Shown: positions 51,413 to 59,759 of the stretch, piece by piece
How positions within the stretch are numbered: the stretch's first letter is position 1
How the letters are laid out: each line of letters opens with the position of its first letter
DNA from: Marinimicrobium locisalis
Lineage (GTDB): Bacteria > Pseudomonadota > Gammaproteobacteria > Pseudomonadales > Cellvibrionaceae
Assembly (NCBI RefSeq): GCF_039822625.1
Contig: NZ_JBDLLG010000014.1
Span: 1 to 64,000, forward strand
Direction of reading: 5' to 3'
DNA: 64,000 nucleotides
Position numbers and translations under genes: made by a program
The notes under the pieces: generated by a model
The model's input: the letters and a program-made list of their open reading frames with translations, nothing else
Databases searched by the model: none
What the model was told of the DNA's origin: nothing

Positions 51413-51868
51413 TCAATACTGCAGCTTAATCTCGCCTTGCTCCTCGACGCGCATGGAGGGTAGCCACTGGCTGAAGTCCAGCTTGGCGTCGAAGTTGTAG
51501 CTGACCCGGTCACTCACGCCCTGTTGGCTGAAGTGCTGCACCAGCCGGGCGAGGGACAGCAGGTTGGCGGTGACTTCCACAGTCACAGGCGTCTGCTCGT
51601 AGGCCTTGAGTGTGGGCACTTTGCCGGTGACCCCGCTCAAGACGTCGATGTTTTCGATGCCGATGTTATAAGAGATCCCCCGCACGGACAAATCCCGCCC
51701 GTTGGGGTTGGTGATGGCTAAGTGTACGGCAATACGTTGTTCCATGCCTTGGGCGGGCAAAAGTTCGAGGCCGGTAACCTTGACGCTCGGCTCTTCGATA
51801 CCGAGAGGAATATGAGAACAAGCCGCAACAACCAGCGCCATCGCCCCCACAAGCAAGCGACGCAGCAC
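51413..51868 (-). CDS. LEA14-like (WHy-domain) lipoprotein
   Basis: About 151 residues from the GTG at 51868, chosen because a lipoprotein signal follows (LLVGAMALVVAAC, Cys at about residue 18). The frame stays open upstream through palindromic element B, but that part does not look like native protein. The mature domain shows VKVTGLELLPAQGMEQRIAVHLAITNPNGRDLSVRGISYNIGIENIDVLSG, the water-stress/hypersensitive-response (WHy) pattern of LEA type 2 proteins. These bacterial lipoproteins are probably periplasmic; the role is unknown. Flanked on both sides by large palindromes. Confidence 0.75.
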   Translation of the reverse strand: MLRRLLVGAMALVVAACSHIPLGIEEPSVKVTGLELLPAQGMEQRIAVHLAITNPNGRDLSVRGISYNIGIENIDVLSGVTGKVPTLKAYEQTPVTVEVTANLLSLARLVQHFSQQGVSDRVSYNFDAKLDFSQWLPSMRVEEQGEIKLQY

Positions 51869-51871
51869 CGA

Positions 51872-51983
51872 GGCTCTGTGGGGGGCACACCGTTCCAAGA
51901 CCGTAGAGCGCGGGATTCGCGGTTGCGAGCCTACAGGGATGTATTTATGGCGTGTCTTGGAACGGTGTGCCCCCCACAGAGCC
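51872..51983. repeat. Large palindromic element B
   Basis: 29-base arms (51872-51900 and 51955-51983) are perfect reverse complements, with a 54-base loop. On the minus strand the loop starts CACGCCATAAATACATCCCT, matching the loop of element A, and contains an inner hairpin CGCG-AATCC-CGCG. It begins 3 bases upstream of the lipoprotein start codon and so occupies its leader. Confidence 0.85.
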
Positions 51984-52256
51984 GGGCGACATGCCTCTAC
52001 GATGCTTCTTGTTGCGGACATAAGTTGATGCCACATGCGTATAACGCTCCTATTCAGTCCAATAAATGATCAATCCAATAAATGTCAGCCCGATAAACCG
52101 TGTTTCAAACCAGATTACACCACCGCGTGGATTAGCATGACGGCCCCTCAAACTTTTGTGAGATCGGTCACATGACCGCACTCCGCGCTGTGGTCTAATC
52201 CCGCCCTGGCTCGTCCGGGCTCAAGTACGGCACAAAAATATCAACCGAGGAAATCT
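51984..52256. other. Intergenic region before the small hypothetical gene
   Basis: No gene found. An inverted repeat CGGTCA-CA-TGACCG at 52165-52178 could be an operator for the gene at 52257. TCTAAT at 52194-52199 is a possible -10 box. The ribosome site is CGAGGAAA just before the ATG at 52257. Confidence 0.35.
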
Positions 52257-52601
52257 ATGCTGAAACACCCACTCAGCGCTGAAGAGCTAATGGGCAGCCG
52301 GGAAATTCGCCTCATCGACCGCAAGGAAAGCAACTACCCCAACCTCAAGCAACTGTGCACGGACTTCGACTTCCGCGTACTGCAATTGTTGCATAAAACC
52401 ACCGAACCCACCGTCAACAAACCCTTCATACTGGTCACCAAAGACTACCGGCTCACCCCCACCGCCGCCATCAGCCCCGCGTTCGCCACCCTCGAACAGC
52501 TCGAAACCCATGTCCACTTGCACCAAGTCGACATACTGCACAACTACCTATTCGGCTTCGTGGACGAAGACATCCTCAGCAGTAGCGGACTGTCAGAATA
52601 A
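52257..52601 (+). CDS. Hypothetical protein
   Basis: A 114-residue soluble protein with a good ribosome site and no signal peptide or membrane segment. It starts MLKHPLSAEELMGSREIRLIDRKESNYPN and is mixed alpha/beta with a basic middle. LEQLETHVHLHQVDILHNYLFGFV suggests a helical C-terminal half with several His. I do not recognise the family. It has its own possible operator and lies 66 bases before the FAD oxidoreductase gene, perhaps in one transcript. Confidence 0.6.
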   Translation: MLKHPLSAEELMGSREIRLIDRKESNYPNLKQLCTDFDFRVLQLLHKTTEPTVNKPFILVTKDYRLTPTAAISPAFATLEQLETHVHLHQVDILHNYLFGFVDEDILSSSGLSE

Positions 52602-52667
52602 CCGTCAGTCATAGACGCTGGCGCCGCTGTTCGCTATGCTCACCGCTTTTACTCGAGCGCTGATCCT

Positions 52668-53795
52668 ATGCGAACACTGCTTCTGGTCGGTGGCGGCCTG
52701 ACGCATGCACTCTACCTGGCCAACGCCCGTCGCCTACTGCCGGGCGATGTTCGCGTCGTGCTGATCTCGCCCGAGCGCTTCGTCCCCTACTCCAGTATGC
52801 TCCCGGGGCTGATCGCCGGCCACTACCGCTTTCGCGACTGCCACATCGACCTCGGACACCTGTGCCGCACCACCGATACCGAGCTAACCTTTGGCCGCAT
52901 CGAAAACCTCGACCCCGAAAAACGCCAAATCCGTCTCGACAGCGGCGAAACCCTCGCCTTTGACCTAGTCTCCCTCAATACCGGCTTGCAACCAGGCGAC
53001 CCTATGCCAGGGTTGGAAACACACGGCATGACCATCCGCCCGATCAGCCGGTTCCTGCCTCAGTGGCAAGAAACCCTGGAACGACTCCGGCGACGGGAGC
53101 GCACCGCCCCCGCCCACCTGGGCGTGATCGGAGGGAATGTAGACGGAGTGGAAGTCGCCTTCGCCATACGCGAGCGCCTCAACCGGGACGAGCACCTCAA
53201 AGCGCCGGTTACCGTGCATCTAATCCATGCGGACGGCAAACTCTTACCCGAGTTTCCCCTGGCGGCCCAGTTGCGCGCGGCGCAGCTGTTGCAAGCGCAT
53301 GAGATTCGTGAGCACCCACTTTTCCAGATCAACCGCATTGACACCAACCGGATACTGACCCAGCGACACCAGCACCTGCCGATGGACGAAGTGGTTTCCT
53401 GCATATCCGGCAAGCCGGGGGCGTGGGTGAGCGCCTCCGGCCTGGCGCTCAATGATCGCGGGCTAATTCAAGTCAACCCCCACTTACAATCGGTCAACTA
53501 CCCCTGGGTATTCGCCGCGGGCGCCCTGGCCTCGGTCACCGACAGCCTCGGCAACGGCTGCGCCGCTACCCTGGCACTGCGACAGGCACCAGTACTGGCG
53601 GCCAATCTGGCCCGGTCATTCGCGAAAGAGCCCATGAGAAGCTTCAACCCCCAGGCCCGCGTGCTCTCGCTGATTACGACCAGTAATCAGGAAGGTCTGG
53701 CGCGCTACGGCAACTGGGTGTGGGGCGGTAAGTGGGTTGAGCGCTGGCGCCGGCGGCGGGACCAGAAGGTGATGAGGAGTTTTCCTCGCGCCTAG
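52668..53795 (+). CDS. FAD-dependent pyridine nucleotide-disulfide-type oxidoreductase
   Basis: A 375-residue flavoprotein of the NDH-2-like or SelD-fused NDH-like group. The N-terminal FAD-binding fold reads LLLVGGGLTHALYLANARRLLPGDVRVVLISPERFVPYSSMLPGLIAGHY. The mid-protein NAD(P)H-binding region (HLGVIGGNVDGVEVAFAIRERL) is slightly degenerate. The C-terminal FAD stretch is YPWVFAAGALASVTDSLGNGCAATLALRQAPVLAANLAR. The electron acceptor is not evident; membrane anchoring residues are not seen. Confidence 0.75.
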   Translation: MRTLLLVGGGLTHALYLANARRLLPGDVRVVLISPERFVPYSSMLPGLIAGHYRFRDCHIDLGHLCRTTDTELTFGRIENLDPEKRQIRLDSGETLAFDLVSLNTGLQPGDPMPGLETHGMTIRPISRFLPQWQETLERLRRRERTAPAHLGVIGGNVDGVEVAFAIRERLNRDEHLKAPVTVHLIHADGKLLPEFPLAAQLRAAQLLQAHEIREHPLFQINRIDTNRILTQRHQHLPMDEVVSCISGKPGAWVSASGLALNDRGLIQVNPHLQSVNYPWVFAAGALASVTDSLGNGCAATLALRQAPVLAANLARSFAKEPMRSFNPQARVLSLITTSNQEGLARYGNWVWGGKWVERWRRRRDQKVMRSFPRA

Positions 53796-53843
53796 TGGGC
53801 CATGCGTGAAGCCCTGTAACTGTTCGCACGGCCCGCTAGGCGC
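53788..53843. terminator. Bidirectional terminator overlapping both stop codons
   Basis: GCGCCTAG (53788-53795) pairs with CTAGGCGC (53836-53843), extended inward by GGGCC...GGCCC. The stem includes the TAG of the oxidoreductase gene and reaches the stop codon of the converging DUF2750 gene. It should end transcription from both sides. Confidence 0.6.
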
Positions 53844-54205
53844 TATTCCAATTCTTGCTCGAACTCGTCCAGCAGGTCCATGGGTTCGTACTCTTCGCCC
53901 TCGAGCGCCGCATCCCAGTTCACGCCCACCAGCAGTTCATCATCGTGCATGCCCGGCAGCCACTCATCGAGCAGCTCCTCAAGCTCAATCGCCACCGGCT
54001 GGTAATCCGCCCACTCCTCGCGACAGTGCACCTGGGCCAGATCGAGCGCTGACCACAGCGGCATGACGTCACTGTCCTCATACTTCTCGGAAGGGCACAG
54101 GGCCCAGCCTTCGGGCCCTTCCAGGCCAAAGACGCAACCGTTCTCCATCGCCTCGACAATAAAGCGGTCAAAGTTTTCAGCAGGGTCTTCGCTCAGTGGG
54201 GTCAT
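53843..54205 (-). CDS. DUF2750 family protein
   Basis: A 120-residue acidic protein with the DUF2750 pattern: FIVEAMENGCVFGLEGPEGWALCPSEKYEDSDVMPLWSALDLAQVHCREEWADYQP, then ELLDEWLPGMHDDELLVGVNW. Family function is unknown. It has no signal peptide, so is cytoplasmic. It may be read together with the upstream YgjP-type gene, separated by 38 bases. Confidence 0.75.
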   Translation of the reverse strand: MTPLSEDPAENFDRFIVEAMENGCVFGLEGPEGWALCPSEKYEDSDVMPLWSALDLAQVHCREEWADYQPVAIELEELLDEWLPGMHDDELLVGVNWDAALEGEEYEPMDLLDEFEQELE

Positions 54206-54243
54206 GAAGGGTTTCCCTTTGGAAGTGGCCAGTTTTTACGAGT

Positions 54244-54927
54244 TTACAATACTAGGCAGCGCCCATTGGCCTTGAGCCAGTCCCGCTGCCGCCGGTAGTC
54301 TGGACACACCTGCTCAACCAAGCGCCAGAAGGCTCGACTGTGGTTGTGATGACGCAGGTGACAAACTTCGTGAGCGACAAGATAGTCTACAACCGGCTCT
54401 GGAGCCAGTAGAATTTGCCAGTTGTATTGAATCTCACCCCGGCTGGTGCAGTGGCCCCATTTGCTCTTCGTGCGCCGAATATTGACCGCGGTGCACTCCA
54501 GGCCCATGCGCCGACTCAACGACTGGGTTTTCTCGGTCAGCCGTTCGCGGGACTGCGCCCGATACCACCCTTCCACCAACGTGCGGGCTTGTTCCTCCCC
54601 CGGGCGACGGCTGCGTCGGGAGGTGGCCACGGCCAGCACCTGATCCACCCGTTCAATGCGTCCCGCCGGCCCCTCACCCACCTGCAGAGTGAGCTCCGTG
54701 CCCATAAAAGGCAACCGGGTACCCGAGATGTAGCGGTAGTCCGGGACGCGCGCCAGCAGCGCTTTCTGGGCGCTGATTTTGCGATCAATCCAGAGCGCCT
54801 TTTGCCGGACAAAGCGGGCCAGGTCCCGTTCGGGCACACCCACTGGAGCGCGGACCAACAATTGCGCGTCCCGAATTTCCAGGCTTACGGTTCGGCGGCG
54901 GGCGGATCGTTTAATGCGATATTGCAC
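54244..54927 (-). CDS. YgjP-type metal-dependent hydrolase (M48-like/SprT-like)
   Basis: A 227-residue protein with the C-terminal zinc motif HEVCHLRHHNHSRAFW (HExxH plus downstream His), and the preceding GHCTSRGEIQYNWQILLAPEPVVDYLVAHE signature of the YgjP/DUF45 family. E. coli YgjP has been described as a metal-dependent hydrolase or UTP pyrophosphatase, so the substrate is debated. The N-terminal half is basic and strand-rich. Confidence 0.82.
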   Translation of the reverse strand: MQYRIKRSARRRTVSLEIRDAQLLVRAPVGVPERDLARFVRQKALWIDRKISAQKALLARVPDYRYISGTRLPFMGTELTLQVGEGPAGRIERVDQVLAVATSRRSRRPGEEQARTLVEGWYRAQSRERLTEKTQSLSRRMGLECTAVNIRRTKSKWGHCTSRGEIQYNWQILLAPEPVVDYLVAHEVCHLRHHNHSRAFWRLVEQVCPDYRRQRDWLKANGRCLVL

Positions 54928-54955
54928 GATGGGACCTAGTTCGTATCATCATGGG

Positions 54956-56083
54956 TCATGAGACCTTGGGTTTAGAAAGAATCACCGCAGTGCGTAAGCG
55001 GCTGCGACCGAAGCTGGTCATTTTCTCAAAGTCGGCCCGGGCCAGGGGTAAATACTGGCAATCGAGCGCGGTCTGGCCCTGGCCGTCCGGGTCGGGATCG
55101 TGGACGTAGATGCACGCCTCATCGTAACCGCTCATTACCACCCAGTGGGGCGCTTTTTTTCGGTCCATGCGGTAGGTACTAATCAGAATCAACGGCAAAT
55201 CCCCCCGGTCGAAGGCGGCGATCAGGTCATCCTGACGGACCTCCCGATAGTGCACCGGAACGGCCTTGGCTTCCAGCGCTGCCCGGTAGTCCTCGTGGAC
55301 GAGGCTCATGACCGGTTTTTTCGTCTCATCGCGCACCCCATCGAGGAACAGAGGCCCCTCCTGGTTGACCCACACTTCGACGGGGAAACCCCGCTCGTAA
55401 GCCGCCACCGCCATCCCCATCGGGTGACAGCCGCCGTGCCCGGAGGTCATAAAAATAGAAGTGGATTCGCGCCAAAGCCGCAACTCCTCCATGGTCGAGG
55501 GGGCGTAACCCGGTTGCAGGGCCGCCATGGCCATCATCAGCGAGGCCGGACCACAGGTAAACCGGGTGCTCTGGGCCAACCAGGGAATGGCTCGGTGGTA
55601 AGCGGTGTCACTGACGGTCCGAATGCGCTTCTGGTAACGCAGGGCGTCAGTATGGTCCTCGTAGTAATCCTGGTAGAGGCCGAATTGCTTGTAGCCGAGG
55701 TTTTCGTAGAGGGCAATGGCGTGGCGGTTCTCGCTGCTGACCTCCAGGCGCATATAAAACCGCCCGCTCTCTCGGGCGCCCTCCTCGCCCGCCAGTATCA
55801 AATGCCGAGCCAACCCTCGCCCCCGGTAATCCGGACTCACGGCGAGGGAGTACAGGCGGGCCAGCCGGGTGCCACGGTGAAACAGCACCAGCAGGTAACC
55901 CGCGAGGGCGGCACCATCCCGCGCGACCAGAAAAACGCAGTGCTCACTCTCCAGCCAGCGACGGAAGCTGCGCCGGCTGAGGCGGTCATTGGCAAAGCAA
56001 CGCTGCTCCAGAGCCACCAAGTTGTCCAGATCACTGGCGCGCGCGGCGGTAAGGGGAAGCGACGCTTGGGAAGAAGAGGCCAT
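54956..56083 (-). CDS. GNAT acetyltransferase fused to a C39-like peptidase domain
   Basis: A 375-residue two-domain protein. Residues 10-155 form a GNAT domain (LYSLAVSPDYRGRGLARHLILAGEEGARESG... YENLGYKQFG) like RimI. Residues 165-375 form a papain-like C39 domain, with the nucleophile Cys in STRFTCGPASLMMAMAAL, the catalytic His in APHWVVMSGYDE and Asp in VHDPDPDG. Proteins with this fusion are known in pseudomonads, but their target is not established. C39 peptidases normally cut double-glycine leader peptides. No exporter is adjacent. Confidence 0.82.
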   Translation of the reverse strand: MASSSQASLPLTAARASDLDNLVALEQRCFANDRLSRRSFRRWLESEHCVFLVARDGAALAGYLLVLFHRGTRLARLYSLAVSPDYRGRGLARHLILAGEEGARESGRFYMRLEVSSENRHAIALYENLGYKQFGLYQDYYEDHTDALRYQKRIRTVSDTAYHRAIPWLAQSTRFTCGPASLMMAMAALQPGYAPSTMEELRLWRESTSIFMTSGHGGCHPMGMAVAAYERGFPVEVWVNQEGPLFLDGVRDETKKPVMSLVHEDYRAALEAKAVPVHYREVRQDDLIAAFDRGDLPLILISTYRMDRKKAPHWVVMSGYDEACIYVHDPDPDGQGQTALDCQYLPLARADFEKMTSFGRSRLRTAVILSKPKVS

Positions 56084-56088
56084 AGTGA

Positions 56089-57654
56089 TTATTGCTGGTA
56101 GTTGAGTTCTCGGCGGTGCAGATCGATACGGCTTATATGGACCGCCACCCGCTGCAGCCAGCGAGCGACTTCCATTCGAGCGACCCCCTGCTTCAGCTCA
56201 AGACGCCCCTGGGCGATATCCCGCATGGTGTCTTGGCGGCTAGTTTGCTCGATTTGCGTCATTTGCGCGAGGGCTTCTTTTACTTCTTCGCCCTTCATGG
56301 GATGGGTACCGGAGAGCAAATGTATCAAGCGTTTTAGGCAGTCACGCCCTTCGGGCAAGTCATCGCCGCTGCGCAGCGCCATGGCCACGCTCTTGTTCTC
56401 ACAGCGCTCCTGCAAGCGCTGTAAATGCTCAACAATGTGAATGGCGGCCAGCAGCCGCTCCCACTGCGCGCCACTGGCCTTATCGACCTGAATGGCATCG
56501 AGGTAATCCTGAATGTCGTTCAGCTCTTGAGCCATATCCACCAGGGGCGCCGAGCGCTTGGTCTCCCCCAGGATGTAACCCAACTGCTGGGCTGCCCGAT
56601 CGAGCTGGGTGCCGAGCACCTTTTGCACCGCCGTCAGCGCCAGCTCCGGGTATTTAAGCAGCCCCCGGTCCAGAATCTGCTGATAGCCGAAGGTCTTCTC
56701 GGGGAAGAGCCGCTCAATCATCTTGGCGAATTGCCGAGCGAAGGGCACCACTAAAAGTACCCCAAGTAGGTTGAACCCGGTGTGGAAGCCCACCAGCGCA
56801 AACTCCTCGTAGCGCTCAAAGGCCTCCGGGGCCAGGGTTTGCCACAACCCGATATAGGGCGCCACCAGAAACAGCGCGAGCCCACTGACGCTGGTGTTGT
56901 ACACCACATGGGAAAAGCCCGTGCGTCGCACTGCCACGTTACCGCCAATGGTGGCCGCTGCCGCGGTAAAGCTGGTGCCGATGTTCATACCGACCACCAG
57001 CGAGGCGGCCTGCTCAAAGGCCACGGTGTCCGTGTGTAGAGCCGCCAGAGTGGCGACAACGCCAGCGGTGGAGGACTGGGTAATAATGGTGAACAGTACC
57101 CCCAGCAAAACCAGCTTGAGCTTCCCCCAGAGGTTGTCCGCCGGAAACCGGGTGAAATCCACGTAGTCTCGCAGCCCTTCCAGCCCGCTCTGCATACCGT
57201 CGATACCCACGAAGATCAGACCGAAGCCCGCCAAGGCGAAGCCCAGCCCCCCCAGCGAGCGACGGGCGAAAAGCTTCAACAGCGCCCCGACAAAAACGAA
57301 CAACGCCGCAAATAGCGACAGCTCCAACTTGAACCCAATCAGCGCCAGCAGCCAGCCGGTGAAGGTGGTCCCCAGCGCGGAGCCGAAAATAATACCCAGC
57401 GCCTGGGAGAAGCCCAGCAGGCCGGCCCCCACAAACCCCACCGTGGCCACAATCGTGGCGGTGGAGGATTGCAATACGGCGGTGCTGACCAACCCGCTCA
57501 TGACGCCGGTGACGGGGCTGCGGGTAAAGCGCATCAGCCCCCGACGAATAGCATCTCCGGCCATGGTGCGCAGCCCCTCGGTCATTAGCGTCATTCCGAG
57601 CAGGAAAAGACCGAGGCCGCCCAGTACTTCGAATACTACCTTCGTTGAGTCCAT
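56089..57654 (-). CDS. Na+/phosphate cotransporter (NptA/PhoU-fused family)
   Basis: A 521-residue protein. The N-terminal 310 residues form eight or so membrane helices with the duplicated family repeats QSSTATIVATVGFVGAGLL and TQSSTAGVVATLAALHTDTV. The QSST motifs are diagnostic for the Na/Pi cotransporter family. The C-terminal 210 residues form a PhoU-like helical bundle that may regulate uptake. The start is the ATG at 57654. Six bases separate it from the GNAT-C39 gene, so they are probably co-transcribed. Confidence 0.88.
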   Translation of the reverse strand: MDSTKVVFEVLGGLGLFLLGMTLMTEGLRTMAGDAIRRGLMRFTRSPVTGVMSGLVSTAVLQSSTATIVATVGFVGAGLLGFSQALGIIFGSALGTTFTGWLLALIGFKLELSLFAALFVFVGALLKLFARRSLGGLGFALAGFGLIFVGIDGMQSGLEGLRDYVDFTRFPADNLWGKLKLVLLGVLFTIITQSSTAGVVATLAALHTDTVAFEQAASLVVGMNIGTSFTAAAATIGGNVAVRRTGFSHVVYNTSVSGLALFLVAPYIGLWQTLAPEAFERYEEFALVGFHTGFNLLGVLLVVPFARQFAKMIERLFPEKTFGYQQILDRGLLKYPELALTAVQKVLGTQLDRAAQQLGYILGETKRSAPLVDMAQELNDIQDYLDAIQVDKASGAQWERLLAAIHIVEHLQRLQERCENKSVAMALRSGDDLPEGRDCLKRLIHLLSGTHPMKGEEVKEALAQMTQIEQTSRQDTMRDIAQGRLELKQGVARMEVARWLQRVAVHISRIDLHRRELNYQQ

Positions 57655-57728
57655 GATGATTCGCCGACGAACTCCTGGATATTTGCTAAGATAGCGCCAC
57701 TGAAACCGACCGAGTGATCCGCAACGCC

Positions 57729-58580
57729 ATGAATGAGAAACTATTTGCCGCGCTTCAGTATATCACCCCACAGCACACGCTCTCGCGCGCGGCGGGGTGG
57801 CTGGCCAACCAGCGCACGGAGTGGATCAAGGATCGGTTTATCCACTGGTTTATTGAGCGCTACGGCGTGGATATGAGCGAAGCCGTGGAGGAAAACCCCA
57901 AGGCCTATTCGTGCTTCAACGAGTTTTTTACGCGCGCACTCAAGCCCGGTGCCCGTCCGATTGATACCACTGAAGGTTCGATTGTCTGCCCCGCCGACGG
58001 TTCCATGAGCCAGGTCGGGCGCATTGAGGAAGGCCGCATTTTTCAAGCCAAGGGCCAGATGTACACCGCCCGGGAGCTGCTCGGCGGCAGCGAGGCCCTG
58101 GCGGCGGAGTTTGATCAAGGCCACTTTGCGACAATTTACCTCTCCCCCAAGGACTACCACCGTGTGCACATGCCTTACACAGGCCAGTTGCGCACCACCG
58201 TGGCCGTACCGGGAGAGCTGTTTTCGGTAAATACCGCGACCGCCCGGCAGGTCCCGAGACTGTTCTCGAGAAACGAGCGGTTGGTGACGATTTTTGATAC
58301 CGACATTGGGCCCATGGCCGTGGTGCTGGTGGGCGCCATGATTGTAGCCGGCATCGAAACAGTCTGGGGGGGCGAGGTCGCGCCAATTCGCCGCAAGGTA
58401 CAAACCCTGGACTTCCGCCCCCAACCCTCCATCACCTTACAAAAGGGCGAGGAAATGGGCCGCTTCAAACTCGGGTCCACCGCAATCGTGCTATTCGGGA
58501 AAGATAAAGTGGCCTGGGAACCGGCCTTTAAGGCCGACTCGCCCACCTGGATGGGGGAAAAGCTGGGCTCTAAACTCTAA
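57729..58580 (+). CDS. psd: Phosphatidylserine decarboxylase
   Basis: About 283 residues from the ATG at 57729 (a GTG five codons upstream is possible). It makes phosphatidylethanolamine at the inner membrane. Signatures are FNEFFTRALKPGARPID, PADGSMSQVG, YLSPKDYHRVHMPYTG and the self-cleavage site GRFKLGSTAIV, where Ser becomes the pyruvoyl group (LGST). Length is normal. The gene ends at a hairpin shared with the converging lipase gene. Confidence 0.93.
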   Translation: MNEKLFAALQYITPQHTLSRAAGWLANQRTEWIKDRFIHWFIERYGVDMSEAVEENPKAYSCFNEFFTRALKPGARPIDTTEGSIVCPADGSMSQVGRIEEGRIFQAKGQMYTARELLGGSEALAAEFDQGHFATIYLSPKDYHRVHMPYTGQLRTTVAVPGELFSVNTATARQVPRLFSRNERLVTIFDTDIGPMAVVLVGAMIVAGIETVWGGEVAPIRRKVQTLDFRPQPSITLQKGEEMGRFKLGSTAIVLFGKDKVAWEPAFKADSPTWMGEKLGSKL

Positions 58581-58591
58581 TCGCCCTGCCG

Positions 58592-58624
58592 CCGGGCCGA
58601 CCCGCTATTGCGGGTCTCGGCCGG
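58592..58624. terminator. Hairpin between psd and the lipase gene
   Basis: GACCCGC (58599-58605) pairs GCGGGTC (58610-58616) around TATT, extended by GGCC-type outer pairs. It overlaps the lipase stop codon at 58605-58607 and lies 12 bases after the psd stop. Confidence 0.6.
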
Positions 58625-59759
58625 CCTGCCGCACCATGTTCGCCACTCGCTCGTAGAGCCGGGTGAACACCAAACGGATAAAGGCAACGGTCAAACTCGT
58701 GCCTTCCTTCACCACTATACCCACCATAGAGGCCATTTTCCGAACAAGGTAATACACCCAGCGGCTTAACTCCGCCGACACTTCCACCGCTTTTGCCAAA
58801 AAGATGGCCAACCGGTCCAACAGCGTTAACGTAGTGGCGGCCGCCCCCACCAGCACAACACCGGTGGCGTGTAACACCTTTTTGATAACGTAGAGCAGCG
58901 CAGCGTTAACGAGTTCAAGACTGTTCGCGGTGAAAGCTACCACACCTTCGGACTCAAGCCATTGCTCAACCGTACTGTCAAGGTATGTTTTCGGGCGATT
59001 GTTTTGAATCGTGCTCCACGAGCCGGCCTTTTTGGCGGATTCAGCGTAGTGTCTCATTCTATGGTACTCCCACGGGATCGCGCCCATCGGAGAGTGGATC
59101 AAGTAATCCGTACCGCCCGTAGGCGCATGGAAAAACGGCCAAGTCGGCACCATCGGAACCGGGTCGGTTTTATGATAGACCCGATATATGTTCTGTGCGA
59201 GCAAGCGAGTGGTGCTCGTCTTGGCGAACATTTCCAACCCCACCCTCGGGCTACCAAAGGTGTAGAGCTTTACCCGCAGCGACGCATTGTTCTTCCGCAC
59301 CCAATCCGCCGCCAATGCTGCCAACGCCCCTCCCAGACTGTGGCCGACACAATGAACGGTGTGGACCGCCTGCAACCGGCTGACAAACTGGCGCAACTCC
59401 ATAAGGGTTGAGTCAAAGGCGTAATAAAACCCTTGGTGAATGGGGGAACCTGTATGAGAGGTTTTAATCCCCGTATTGAGGTCGGTAACAGTATCATACA
59501 AGTCGGTTGTGCCAGTGTAGAGAATGAATGCTTGACCTTTATACTCTCCTTGCCCCAATGTCAGCATGGCCATGGCCTTTGACTTCTTTACAATAAACAG
59601 GCCACCCGTTGTGCCACTCACGACATTTTTAGCATCCAGAACCAATGACTTTCCAAATTTGGCTCTAATGAGCTGCATTCCGGCTGAGTCCTTTATAAAA
59701 TATACCCACCTCGCTAACCCAGAAGAAAACACCGGATCCAACTCTATATCACTCATCAT
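58605..59759 (-). CDS. Lipase class 3 family protein (possible secreted phospholipase effector)
   Basis: A 384-residue hydrolase. The lipase 3 core is clear: YTGTTDLYDT, then HCVGHSLGGALAALAADW with the nucleophile Ser in GHSLG, the acid in YRVYHKTDPVPMVP, and a candidate catalytic His in EYHRMRHY. The C-terminal 90 residues (about 285-375) hold hydrophobic segments (LYVIKKVLHATGVVLVGAA, ILAKAVEVSAELSRWVYYLV) that could insert into membranes. No Sec signal is seen. Its ATG overlaps the end of the upstream small secreted protein gene, so the two are coupled; this layout recalls toxin and immunity genes, but no secretion genes are in the window. Confidence 0.75.
   Translation of the reverse strand: MMSDIELDPVFSSGLARWVYFIKDSAGMQLIRAKFGKSLVLDAKNVVSGTTGGLFIVKKSKAMAMLTLGQGEYKGQAFILYTGTTDLYDTVTDLNTGIKTSHTGSPIHQGFYYAFDSTLMELRQFVSRLQAVHTVHCVGHSLGGALAALAADWVRKNNASLRVKLYTFGSPRVGLEMFAKTSTTRLLAQNIYRVYHKTDPVPMVPTWPFFHAPTGGTDYLIHSPMGAIPWEYHRMRHYAESAKKAGSWSTIQNNRPKTYLDSTVEQWLESEGVVAFTANSLELVNAALLYVIKKVLHATGVVLVGAAATTLTLLDRLAIFLAKAVEVSAELSRWVYYLVRKMASMVGIVVKEGTSLTVAFIRLVFTRLYERVANMVRQAGRDPQ

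Noticed and set aside
55100..56101. Long open frame (333 codons) on the + strand
   Set aside because: It lies exactly opposite the GNAT-C39 gene and has no family motifs, so it is a GC-driven shadow.
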